Made by a program: the position numbers and the translations under genes. Positions 15,201-21,891 of a DNA stretch of 28,353 nt are shown piece after piece. The notes below the pieces were generated by a model. It saw only the letters and a program-made list of their open reading frames with translations, made no database searches and was not told the DNA's origin. Every line of letters starts with the position of its first letter. The stretch's first letter is position 1. This stretch comes from Hyphomicrobiales bacterium (lineage in GTDB: Bacteria; Pseudomonadota; Alphaproteobacteria; Rhizobiales; Beijerinckiaceae): positions 1 to 28,353 of the forward strand of contig OMIJ01000150.1 of assembly GCA_900299065.1 (NCBI GenBank), given 5' to 3'.

Positions 15201-16293
15201 CCCCCGGTTCAACGAGATTTAAATTCTCATCGACAACGTAGCAGCTGTAATTGGGAATAGGAGTGCCGATTGTGACGGGCTGATCGGGTTGAACTTCTGC
15301 AATTGTGGCAACCACTGTCGCTTCAGTCGGGCCATAGCTGTTAAAAATATGACGTCCTGCCTTGCACCAACGGCTGGCAATGATCGGCGGGCAGGCTTCA
15401 CCGCCCAGAATGATGATACGCAAACAGGCAATGTCCCGCGTCAGCATGGACAGCAGAGTAGGCACAGTGTCTAAAACTGTAATCCCGATTGCTTCCATCA
15501 CATCAGGCAGGCGGTCCACATCTCCCATTAATTCTGTGCTGGCGACAAAAAGGCTGGCGCCTACCATATAGGGGACCCAGATTTCCTCCATTGAGAGATC
15601 AAAGGCGAGCGAAGCGCCCTGAAAAACAATGTCGCTCTGTGTCAGTCCATAGACTTCATTGGCAGCGCGCAGATAATGGCAAATGTCGCGATTGGTGATT
15701 ACAATGCCTTTGGGCTTTCCGGTCGATCCGGAAGTATAGATCATATAAGCAGGATGATCAGGCGTTGTGCCCGCTGCTCTGGCATTAACCTCGAAATTAT
15801 CCCCACTGTCGACAAGATCATCTTCCTTGAGAATATCGCAAGGCATGCGCCCAGCTGCGCGTTTGGCAAAGCCCTCATCGGTGAGAATGGCTTTGGCGCT
15901 GGCGTCCATCAGGCATTCAGCAATGCGCTCGATTGGCGCATCCGCGTCAAAGGGAAGCCAAGCTGCGCCCGTTTTGGCAATTGCAATTTGCGCAATGAGA
16001 AGATCAGCGCCGCGTGGCATCCACAGGCCGACAACTTGTCCAGGGCCAATTCCATGCCGGATCAATCCGCGAGCAATGGCCAATGCTGATTGATCTACCT
16101 GCGCATAAGTCAGGCGCCGGTCTTGCGTGATCAAGCAGGGGGAATTTGCATGGGCTGTGACCGAAGCGACAAAAATCTCGCTCAGCACTTCATTTTTGAT
16201 CAGATCGGGGCGCAGGGGTCCGCGCAGAACTAAAGGCTGTTTGGGCTCAATCTTGGCCTCGGGATGCGAAAAGTCAGGCACAATTTGAGTCAT
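12253..16293 (-). CDS. Pls/PosA-type single-module non-ribosomal peptide synthetase with membrane/hexapeptide-repeat C-terminal half
   Basis: The 1346-residue protein starts with an adenylation domain (about 35-520): A3 YTSGSTGKPKG (186-196), A4 FDLSMEEIW (231-239), A5 NSYGPTEAT (318-326), A7 YRSGD (406-410), A8 KGRIDDQVKIRGFRVELGEI (423-442) and A10 lysine 515. A carrier domain follows (about 540-615) with phosphopantetheine Ser574 in DLGGHS. I find no HHxxxDG condensation motif and no GxSxG thioesterase motif. From 633 on, membrane segments (about 633-665, 678-703, 872-898, 915-945, 1120-1150, 1157-1185) alternate with three hexapeptide-repeat-like regions (about 755-845, 990-1095, 1235-1340). 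This is the TIGR02353/Pls layout, as in epsilon-poly-L-lysine synthetase. Acidic pocket residues (Glu236, Asp275) suggest a basic amino acid substrate. A carrier-activating transferase must be encoded elsewhere, and no MbtH gene is nearby. The ribosome-binding site is weak. Confidence 0.88.
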   Translation of the reverse strand: MTQIVPDFSHPEAKIEPKQPLVLRGPLRPDLIKNEVLSEIFVASVTAHANSPCLITQDRRLTYAQVDQSALAIARGLIRHGIGPGQVVGLWMPRGADLLIAQIAIAKTGAAWLPFDADAPIERIAECLMDASAKAILTDEGFAKRAAGRMPCDILKEDDLVDSGDNFEVNARAAGTTPDHPAYMIYTSGSTGKPKGIVITNRDICHYLRAANEVYGLTQSDIVFQGASLAFDLSMEEIWVPYMVGASLFVASTELMGDVDRLPDVMEAIGITVLDTVPTLLSMLTRDIACLRIIILGGEACPPIIASRWCKAGRHIFNSYGPTEATVVATIAEVQPDQPVTIGTPIPNYSCYVVDENLNLVEPGVEGELLIGGPGIAKGYLRRSGLTDEKFIFNPFTPNGLDPRLYRSGDAVVINANGELLFKGRIDDQVKIRGFRVELGEIEGRLSALPNILQTCVVMRQDQGIDQLVAFIVTENKTAIDARELRAALMDKMPAYMVPARYELIDAIPRLSSGKANRGVLKSVPLAAQESNGQEQEDPRNEIESILLAAARRVLPPQIIPFDADFFTDLGGHSLLAARFVSIIRETPSLSGITLQDVYAARSLRAMAELLGQHQLHVSAPLDLSFEPPPLKRRFLCGLAQFFALPFILALMTAQWLGVFVSYMLLTDEQANLLQEIAALLGVYIFINIATIAIAIAGKWILLGRTKPGRYPLWGAYYYRWWLAQRLLALTHMKWFQGSPLMRLYLSALAAKIGPEALIGDIEIGAPDLISIGGYASLGSRLKIANARVEGNELIIGECAIGEDVYIGTSCVIEENVIIEQGAELKDLTSIQAGTHIKANEIWDGSPGQMIGVVNPAELDPQSTASPARQTTMTFLYTIMVLAIPPFSLLPLFPSFWVFDRIDDLIGIADIDRTLYLLSIPLMAWPTSFVMVIITVGLIAMFRWTILPRVKEGTYSIHSWFYFRKWTLALTIEIMLEVLSSLFATVYMRAWYRLMGANIGKDAEISANLGGRYDLVEIGEKCFIADEVVLGDEDIRRGWMYLKSVKTGARVFVGNDGVVPPGAEIPTGALIGIKSKPPANELMSPGDTWFGSPPIKLPVRQRYDTGTNWTYEPPAWKKFARAVFEAVHISLPTMLFITFGTWAVEFLAPPLLTHRYFQLVVIFIICSVLISLALVGVCIIVKWLTMGRYEPMVRPMWSWWAMRTEAVAVMYWGMGAKVLLDHLKGTPFLPWILRLFGTRFGQGCYVDMTDITEFDCVSVGNFVSLNALSALQTHLYEDRVMKVGRVHVEDGVTVGAGSTVLYDTKIGQYARLGPLTVVMKGEEIPPHSEWIGAPAVPPRMARAQQA

Positions 16294-16425
16294 CGCAGCT
16301 TATGTCCGCTTTCCGCTCGGCTTAACCAAGGCTGTTGGGTAAACATCCTTGAACAATCTTCGTATCTGAGAATCGCCCTAGAGATTCCTATCATGGTTAA
16401 ATCGGATACAACCTTATATGCGGTT

Positions 16426-16458
16426 AAAAAATGCAATGATTTCTTGTCCATCGCATTT
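16426..16458 (-). terminator. Likely Rho-independent terminator after the histidine phosphatase gene
   Basis: On the minus strand AAATGCGATG (16458-16449) pairs with CATTGCATTT (16438-16429) around a 10-nt loop, with one G-T pair. A run of six T (16431-16426) ends the structure. It lies about 60 bp past the phosphatase stop and 133 bp before the Pls-like start, so it would separate the fabI-phosphatase transcript from the synthetase gene. The stem is AT-rich, hence moderate confidence. Confidence 0.5.
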
Positions 16459-16520
16459 AATTGCGCGCGCTGGACCTGATAATGGCAAGGCAGGATGAAT
16501 GGGGCATGAAACAGGCCCGA

Positions 16521-17141
16521 CTAGATCCAGTTGAAGCTGCCTGAGGCAAAAAGGAGAGGGCGATCCTGCCAGATAGTTACCAGGGGCGCACGTTCAATTG
16601 CTATTCCTGCCAATAAAACCAGAAGCACGCGGGCAATTCCGCCATGGGCGACGACGAAAGTGTCCTGATCAATCGTCTCCAGCCATGGATGTACACGTTG
16701 CGCGAGCATGGCATAGCTTTCGCCATTGGGTGGCACAAAGCCCCATTTATCTGTCTCGCGGGCAAGTGCGTCATGAGGGGATTTGTGCTGGACTTCCGGC
16801 CAGGTCAGGCCCTCCCAATGGCCAAAGGATAATTCCTTGAGGCGTGAATCCGTTTGGTAATCCTGTTCGCTTAGGCCCATTTGCGCCCTGACGATCTGCA
16901 TGGTCTTGCGGGTGCGCGAGAGGGGTGAGGCGACAAAATTAAGATCGGCGCTCTCCAGTTTCAGGCGTTGCAGAAGCTTTTTGATCTTGAGCGCGGCGCG
17001 CGCTGATTGCGCAAGACCGATTGGATTGAGGTCAATATCTTGTTGGCCCTGCAGGCGTCCTTCAGCATTCCAGTCTGTTTCGCCGTGGCGTAGGAAAATG
17101 AGCCGATGCTGCAGATCTATCGTGCGCAGATCTGAGGGCAT
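16521..17141 (-). CDS. Histidine phosphatase family protein (phosphoglycerate mutase-like)
   Basis: The 206-residue protein has the RHGETDWN motif (18-25, phospho-accepting His19), the SPLSRTRKTM motif (72-81), the acid/base region ELSFGHWEGL (103-112) and VAHGGIAR (164-171, second catalytic His166). This is the cofactor-independent-size branch 1 family, which includes phosphatases such as CobC, PhoE and GpmB; sequence alone does not give the substrate. It begins 11 bp after the fabI stop, so the two are likely cotranscribed. A candidate terminator follows it. Confidence 0.88.
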   Translation of the reverse strand: MPSDLRTIDLQHRLIFLRHGETDWNAEGRLQGQQDIDLNPIGLAQSARAALKIKKLLQRLKLESADLNFVASPLSRTRKTMQIVRAQMGLSEQDYQTDSRLKELSFGHWEGLTWPEVQHKSPHDALARETDKWGFVPPNGESYAMLAQRVHPWLETIDQDTFVVAHGGIARVLLVLLAGIAIERAPLVTIWQDRPLLFASGSFNWI

Positions 17142-17152
17142 TGGCAGATCTC

Positions 17153-18001
17153 TCAGTCCTTGCCGACAACGCTAATGTCGGGGGCAGCAGGGTTTTTCAT
17201 ACCCACCACATGATAGCCAGCATCCACATGCAGGATTTCACCAGTCATGCCTCGCGACATGGGCGAGAGAAGAAAGGCCGCCGTTTCGCCCACTTCTTCA
17301 ATTGTCACAGTGCGGCGCAGGGGTGCATTATATTCATTCCATTTGAGAATATAGCGAAAATCGCCAATGCCAGAGGCTGCCAAGGTTTTGATCGGACCGG
17401 CAGAAATGGCATTTACGCGAATGTTTTTCTCACCCAGATCCGCCGCCATATAGCGCACACTGGCTTCGAGGGCGGCTTTGGCAACGCCCATGACATTATA
17501 ATGGGGCATCCATTTTTCCGCGCCATAATAGGTCAGGGTGAGTAATGAACCGCCATTGGTCATCAGCTTTTCGGCGCGCTGAGCAATTGCTGTGAACGAA
17601 TAGCACGAGATCAGCAGGGATTTGGTGAAATTTTCTTCTGATGTGTCAACATATCGGCCGGTCAATTCGTCCTTGTCAGAGAAGGCAATGCAATGCACGA
17701 GAAAATCAAACTCGCCCCAGATGCGCTTGATTTCAGCAAAGACGCTATCAATGCTGGCAGGGTCTGTGACATCACAATGGCCAACCACAGCCGCGCCCAA
17801 TTCTTGAGCTAGCGGGCGAACGCGCTTTTCCAATGCTTCACCCTGAAAAGTAAAGGCCAATTGGGCGCCCGCATCATGGGCCGCTTTGGCAATGCCCCAG
17901 GCAATAGACCGATTATTGGCAACGCCCATGATCAGGCCGCGTTTGCCAGCCAGAATCCCTTGGGATGAAAGAGCGTGCGATTGTTCATTTGTCTGGGACA
18001 T
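17153..18001 (-). CDS. fabI: Enoyl-[acyl-carrier-protein] reductase (NADH) FabI
   Basis: FabI reduces trans-2-enoyl-ACP in the last step of each fatty acid elongation cycle. The 282-residue short-chain dehydrogenase-like protein has the FabI-type nucleotide motif GVANNRSIAWGIA (26-38), a CIAFSDKDELTGRYVDTS region (104-121) and the catalytic Tyr158, Tyr168 and Lys175 in the Y-x6-K arrangement. The C-terminal HVDAGYHVVGM is also typical. It is the target class of triclosan and isoniazid-like inhibitors. It heads an apparent operon with the histidine phosphatase and is divergent from the sigma factor gene. A 12-bp palindrome lies just upstream. Confidence 0.95.
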   Translation of the reverse strand: MSQTNEQSHALSSQGILAGKRGLIMGVANNRSIAWGIAKAAHDAGAQLAFTFQGEALEKRVRPLAQELGAAVVGHCDVTDPASIDSVFAEIKRIWGEFDFLVHCIAFSDKDELTGRYVDTSEENFTKSLLISCYSFTAIAQRAEKLMTNGGSLLTLTYYGAEKWMPHYNVMGVAKAALEASVRYMAADLGEKNIRVNAISAGPIKTLAASGIGDFRYILKWNEYNAPLRRTVTIEEVGETAAFLLSPMSRGMTGEILHVDAGYHVVGMKNPAAPDISVVGKD

Positions 18002-18017
18002 TATCCATCCATAGCCA

Positions 18018-18029
18018 AGTCGGCCGACT
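18018..18029. promoter_or_regulatory. 12-bp perfect palindrome upstream of fabI
   Basis: AGTCGGCCGACT lies 16 bp before the fabI ATG. It could be an operator or a short leader hairpin. Nothing else supports a specific regulator. Confidence 0.3.
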
Positions 18030-18078
18030 GATTTGAAGCGACTTTTGCCGTTTAAGCTCTGGGCTGGCTGAAGGCAAG

Positions 18079-18098
18079 TGTCAGGCTGTTGTCAGGCT
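18079..18098. repeat. Tandem 9-bp direct repeat with 11-bp period
   Basis: TGTCAGGCT occurs at 18079-18087 and 18090-18098, so the copies fall on the same DNA face. It lies in the 211-bp region between divergent fabI and the sigma factor gene. A protein-binding role is possible but unproven. Confidence 0.4.
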
Positions 18099-18212
18099 CC
18101 ACACGAATTGTCACCTAAAGGGGGTGAAATTGACCATAGGCGAGACCGGGAAACTGACTTAAACTCGTGCAGGTTTAAGACATGAATCGCCTCTCAGGGG
18201 CGGGGTATTGAT

Positions 18213-18749
18213 ATGAGCCTGCGATCGACAACACTCCTTCCTGAAATTGAGCAGGCTGTTCCGGCCCTTCGCCGGTTTGCCAGGGCTTTGATCGCACGCA
18301 CCGGAGCGACCCAAAATCCGGCCACGAATCAGGTTCTGGCCGATGATTTGGTGCACGAAACGGTTCTACTGGCGCTGAGGTCCGAGCGCTCGCTCGACTT
18401 GTCCCGTCCGATCAGATTGTCGCTTTTTTCGAGTTTGATCGGGTTTCATGCTGTGCATCTCAAACAGGCCGGATTCATTCAGCCGAATGCTCATGTGGCG
18501 AGTGACTTCACCCACAATGTCGAGCAGGGCTTGATAGCAGCGCTTGATCGCCTGACTTTTGAGGATCGGGTGGTGTTGCTGCTGATCAATCTGGAGCAAA
18601 TGAGCTATGATGAAGTTGCCGACGTTTTACACATCACCCGCGCTCTTGTCATCCAGCGCCTGGTCAGGGCGCGCAATCAACTGGCGCGCTCCATGACGGG
18701 TCAGCAGGCGGCGTCATCTTTGCATCCGCATCTGCGACTTGTGAAATAG
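18213..18749 (+). CDS. ECF-like sigma-70 family RNA polymerase sigma factor
   Basis: The 178-residue protein has region 2 (about 10-80, with VPALRRFARALIA and the ADDLVHETVLLAL motif) and region 4 (about 110-160: LDRLTFEDRVVLLLINLEQM, then SYDEVADVLHITRALVIQRL with the DNA-binding helix-turn-helix). It lacks regions 1 and 3, so it is of ECF size. The start at ATG 18213 is preceded by a G-rich stretch (GGGGCGGGG) rather than a clean ribosome-binding site. The gene 7 bp downstream encodes a probable membrane anti-sigma factor, the usual partner arrangement. The target genes and the signal cannot be read from the window. Confidence 0.85.
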   Translation: MSLRSTTLLPEIEQAVPALRRFARALIARTGATQNPATNQVLADDLVHETVLLALRSERSLDLSRPIRLSLFSSLIGFHAVHLKQAGFIQPNAHVASDFTHNVEQGLIAALDRLTFEDRVVLLLINLEQMSYDEVADVLHITRALVIQRLVRARNQLARSMTGQQAASSLHPHLRLVK

Positions 18750-18756
18750 GCTTGTC

Positions 18757-19659
18757 ATGAAACGTGTGCGCCTGACAATCACGGATGCTGATCTGGCCGC
18801 TTATGTGGATGATGAAGCGAGTCTGGTTCCGCGCGCTGATCTCGATACGCATATAGAAGACACGCCAGAGGATCGCACAAAAGTTGAAATCTGGTTGCAG
18901 CAGAGAGAGCTTTTGCAACTTGCCTTTGGTCGCACGATAGATGAGCCTGTTCCTCTGGCTTTGTCGGTTACCCATCCAAAGCCGGTTCGGCCAGAGATAC
19001 AAATTGGCGAGGATCGTGACGCTGATCCTGTGAAATGTGTGACTCCCCTTCGCAATAAAGAGACGAAACCGGCATCGCCTTCGTCTGTCGCGCAGAGCGT
19101 GATGAGCGGCGTATTTTTAACGGGTTTGGTTTTGGGTTTGATCTTTGTATTCAAGCCCACGCTTTTGGGTGATCTGTCTGCCATCTTCCATCGTTTTGAG
19201 CTGTCAGGACCCACGTCGCAAAATCTTGACGAGATCAGCCTGCAATTGGCGCGCCGAGCCAGTGAGGCTCATCGCACTTTTGTGGCAGCACGCTCTTTGG
19301 CCGTCACTGGTTCCCTCAATCTGGCAGATGATCCATCCTTGTCGCTCGCGCTGACGCGTCTTGTGGGCGTTGCTGTGCGCGTTCCGGATTTCAAGACTGA
19401 GGGCCTGCAATTGGTCGCTGTAAGAGTAACGCCGGGCGATCTGGGCCCGTCAGCTTTTCTTTTATTCCAGTCGCCAATGGGAGAGGATTTCGGCTTGCTG
19501 ATTAGCCGCATCGTTGGCAGTGAGACGAGCTATCCTGTCTATCGCGATGATCGTGGCACGGGAACCCTGGCCTGGACGAATGGTCAGGGCGGTTATGTCC
19601 TCACCGGTCAATCGGGCTCCAGCCGATTGACAGCTCTTCGCAAAGCCGGCGGCTTTTAG
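18757..19659 (+). CDS. Probable membrane anti-sigma factor
   Basis: The 300-residue protein begins with ITDADLAAYVDDEASLVPRA (8-27), the usual opening of alphaproteobacterial anti-sigma factors, followed by a TPEDRTKVEIWLQQRELLQL helix and the DEPVPLAL stretch. A Pro/Lys-rich linker and one membrane segment (about 112-134) lead to a 160-residue extracytoplasmic domain of no family I recognise. The zinc-binding HxxxCxxC of ZAS-type anti-sigma factors is absent; the only cysteine (Cys94) lies in the linker. It would hold the sigma factor at the inner membrane until a periplasmic signal arrives. The end of the gene contains a hairpin and meets dnaJ 3 bp away. Confidence 0.75.
   Translation: MKRVRLTITDADLAAYVDDEASLVPRADLDTHIEDTPEDRTKVEIWLQQRELLQLAFGRTIDEPVPLALSVTHPKPVRPEIQIGEDRDADPVKCVTPLRNKETKPASPSSVAQSVMSGVFLTGLVLGLIFVFKPTLLGDLSAIFHRFELSGPTSQNLDEISLQLARRASEAHRTFVAARSLAVTGSLNLADDPSLSLALTRLVGVAVRVPDFKTEGLQLVAVRVTPGDLGPSAFLLFQSPMGEDFGLLISRIVGSETSYPVYRDDRGTGTLAWTNGQGGYVLTGQSGSSRLTALRKAGGF
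19642..19657. terminator. Possible short terminator hairpin at the anti-sigma/dnaJ junction
   Basis: AAAGCC (19642-19647) and GGCTTT (19651-19656) form a 6-bp stem with a 3-nt loop and a trailing T, inside the last codons of the anti-sigma gene. The T-run is only four bases counting the stem, so this is weak evidence. Confidence 0.3.
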
Positions 19660-19662
19660 GCC

Positions 19663-20595
19663 TCAGCTGAGATCCTGCCTTGGATTATAGGGACGATCTG
19701 CCTGCCATTTGCGCATTAGCGATTCCAGCTCTGGCCCTGCGGTCTCGGGTAAAGTGATTTTGATGGTCACCAGAAGGTCGCCTGCAGATCCGCCAATCTT
19801 TGGCAGCCCCTTGCCGCGCAAGCGCAAGGTTCGCCCGCTATTTGTTCCAGCCGGCAGGTTCATTTCCACCGCCCCGCTTAGGGTTGGAATTTGCACTTTG
19901 GCTCCCAGCACGGCTTCATAAAGAGTAATGGGCAGATCTAGGCGCAAATCATGCCCCTCCACCTTGAAATAGGGGTGATGGGCGATGTGGACGCTGATCA
20001 GGGCGTCGCCTGCCTCGGCGCCTGGAACCGGGCCGGGATGGCCCTGCCCTTTGAGGCGGATTTGTTTCCCTTCCTCAATATTGGCGGGGATTTTGATATC
20101 TAGGGTTTTGCCATTGGCCAAGGTCAGGCGTTTGGACGTGCCAGAAATGGATTCTTGCAAGCTGACTGTGACGCTGGCCGCTATATCTGCGCCACGCGGG
20201 CGCTCCTGATGCATGCCGCCGCGCCGGCCGGCGCCAAACAGATCAGCGAAAATATCTGAGGCATCAAATCCAGCGCCAAAGGGATTACCTGCATTGCGGC
20301 CATCAAAGCCTGCCCCGGCTCCGGCAGTCTGCCGGCGGCGATTAGTAAAGCCTTCAAATCCCTGGAACTTAGGCTTTCCCTCGGCATCAATTTCGCCCTG
20401 GTCAAATTGCCGACGTTTTTTCTCATCGCCCAGAATCTCATAGGCAGAATTGGCCTCGGCAAACATCTCCTTGGCCTTTGGGTCGGTTTTATTCTGATCG
20501 GGGTGGTATTTTTTGGCGAGCTTGCGAAAGGCTTTTTTGATGTCCTCGGTTGTCGCAGACTTGCTTACCCCCAAAACAATGTAAGGATCACGCAT
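19663..20595 (-). CDS. DnaJ C-terminal domain co-chaperone (CbpA-like)
   Basis: The 310-residue protein has an N-terminal J domain (1-68) with the HPD motif at 31-33 that stimulates DnaK ATPase. A Gly/Phe-rich linker follows (about 80-130: GFEGFTNRRRQTAGAGAGF and FADLFGAGRRGG). The C-terminal substrate-binding beta domains start around GADIAASVTVSLQESISGT. The cysteine-rich zinc-finger of class A DnaJ is missing, so this is a class B/CbpA-type protein. No CIRCE heat-shock element is visible upstream. A hairpin (CACC/GGTG with CCCT/AGGG, 20612-20632) lies about 20 bp before the start. DnaK is not encoded in the window. Confidence 0.88.
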   Translation of the reverse strand: MRDPYIVLGVSKSATTEDIKKAFRKLAKKYHPDQNKTDPKAKEMFAEANSAYEILGDEKKRRQFDQGEIDAEGKPKFQGFEGFTNRRRQTAGAGAGFDGRNAGNPFGAGFDASDIFADLFGAGRRGGMHQERPRGADIAASVTVSLQESISGTSKRLTLANGKTLDIKIPANIEEGKQIRLKGQGHPGPVPGAEAGDALISVHIAHHPYFKVEGHDLRLDLPITLYEAVLGAKVQIPTLSGAVEMNLPAGTNSGRTLRLRGKGLPKIGGSAGDLLVTIKITLPETAGPELESLMRKWQADRPYNPRQDLS

Positions 20596-20829
20596 ATAGA
20601 GCCAACTCCGGCACCACCCTCAGGGGTAGGTGCATTATTCCTCCCCTATGTGGGTTTTGTTGGGCTCTAACGCAAGCAAAAATCATCGTGTCTGGCCTGT
20701 GGGAATTGCGGATTTGGGAGGGGCGCTGGCGGGGCATCAAAAAACACTCCCCAAATCTACTTTTCATGCTAGCCTTCAACACAATGAAGATAAGTCAGTA
20801 AACTGATTTTCCGGCTGGGGGGGCTGACC

Positions 20830-21885
20830 ATGGGTCGTAATTATTCTTGGGGTCATTTTATCTCTTCGACACGAGTTTTGGCTATTTGTGCTTTGGCCAG
20901 TGCGCTCGTTTTGAGTGCGGGCTGGAGCGATCCGGCGAAGGCGCAGGATTTCTACAAAGGAAAGACCCTTAATATTGTTGTCGGCAATTCACCTGGCGGC
21001 GGATTTGATGCCAATGGTCGTTTGTTGTCGCGCCATATTGCCCGTTTCATTCCAGGCAAGCCTGAAGTGATTGTCACCAACATGCCTGGCGCCTCGAGCC
21101 AAACGGCGGTGCAATATCTCGATACAACGGCGCCCAAAGATGGCACGGCAATTACCATTTTTAATTTTGGTCTGATTGGGGAATCGCTGCTCATTCCCAG
21201 TCGCGTGAAACTGGATTTCCGTAAATATAATTGGATCGGCAGCATCGGCATGGATATAGCCGTTTGCTATATGTGGCATGCTAAAGGCGCCAAAACTCTG
21301 GCTGACGTGAAGGCATTGCCCAATGGCGTAGTGATGGGGCTGACGGCTGTTGGTACCTCCAATGACGTCAATCAACGCATTATGTCCAAAATTTTTGGCG
21401 TGAAGCTCAAGCAGGTTTCCGGCTATCCGGGAAGTGCGGAATTGCGACTGGCAACTGAGCGGGGCGAGCTTGATGGCGATTGCGGCGCCTGGGGCGCGGT
21501 TCCGGTCGAATGGCTGCAGGGCAATAAGATTTATCCCTTCTTGCGGACGGCGCCCATTTTGCCGCCAGATCTTCCCAAAGAAGTACCCTATGCTGTCGAC
21601 ATTGCGCCGACTCAAATGGATGCTGATGTGATCCGATTTCTGATTGCTTCTGTTGAAGTGGGTCGGCCCTTTGTCGCTTCGCTCTCTGTGCCGCCAGAGC
21701 GCATTCGCATTCTCAGAGATGCTTTTAATGCGGCTATGAAAGATCCCCTCTTCATTGCAGATGCAGAAAAACTTCGTCTGCCCGTTATGCCGCGTTCGGG
21801 CGAAGAAGCACTCAAGGTTGTTGAAACCATTTATGCCACGAAGCCCGATGTGATCGAGGCGGCGCGCAAGCTGGCAGGAGACTGA
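20830..21885 (+). CDS. TctC-type (Bug family) periplasmic solute-binding protein, orphan
   Basis: The 351-residue protein has a Sec signal peptide (hydrophobic core about 14-30, likely cleavage after Ala38 in PAKA-QDF). The mature protein begins FYKGKTLNIVVGNSPGGGFD, the typical first strand and ligand loop of tripartite tricarboxylate transporter binding proteins. It continues with PEVIVTNMPGASSQTAVQYL and PKDGTAITIF, also typical. The ligand is usually a carboxylate or other small organic acid; none can be named here. The membrane partners TctA and TctB are not adjacent, so it is an orphan receptor or shares a transporter. The ATG is preceded by a run of seven G. Confidence 0.85.
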   Translation: MGRNYSWGHFISSTRVLAICALASALVLSAGWSDPAKAQDFYKGKTLNIVVGNSPGGGFDANGRLLSRHIARFIPGKPEVIVTNMPGASSQTAVQYLDTTAPKDGTAITIFNFGLIGESLLIPSRVKLDFRKYNWIGSIGMDIAVCYMWHAKGAKTLADVKALPNGVVMGLTAVGTSNDVNQRIMSKIFGVKLKQVSGYPGSAELRLATERGELDGDCGAWGAVPVEWLQGNKIYPFLRTAPILPPDLPKEVPYAVDIAPTQMDADVIRFLIASVEVGRPFVASLSVPPERIRILRDAFNAAMKDPLFIADAEKLRLPVMPRSGEEALKVVETIYATKPDVIEAARKLAGD

Positions 21886-21891
21886 AGAGCT

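Noticed and set aside
18149..18175. EcfG-like promoter (GGAAAC, spacer, GTT) upstream of the sigma factor
   Set aside because: The -35 element deviates from GGAAC and the spacer of 18 is at the edge, with a poor -10, so the match is no better than chance.
20550..20801. 83-codon open frame across the dnaJ start and spacer
   Set aside because: It begins antisense within the J domain, has no family resemblance and no ribosome-binding site.
20596..20829. CIRCE or ROSE heat-shock element upstream of the DnaJ-like gene
   Set aside because: No TTAGCACTC-N9-GAGTGCTAA repeat is present. The small hairpin at 20612-20632 does not by itself indicate heat-shock control.
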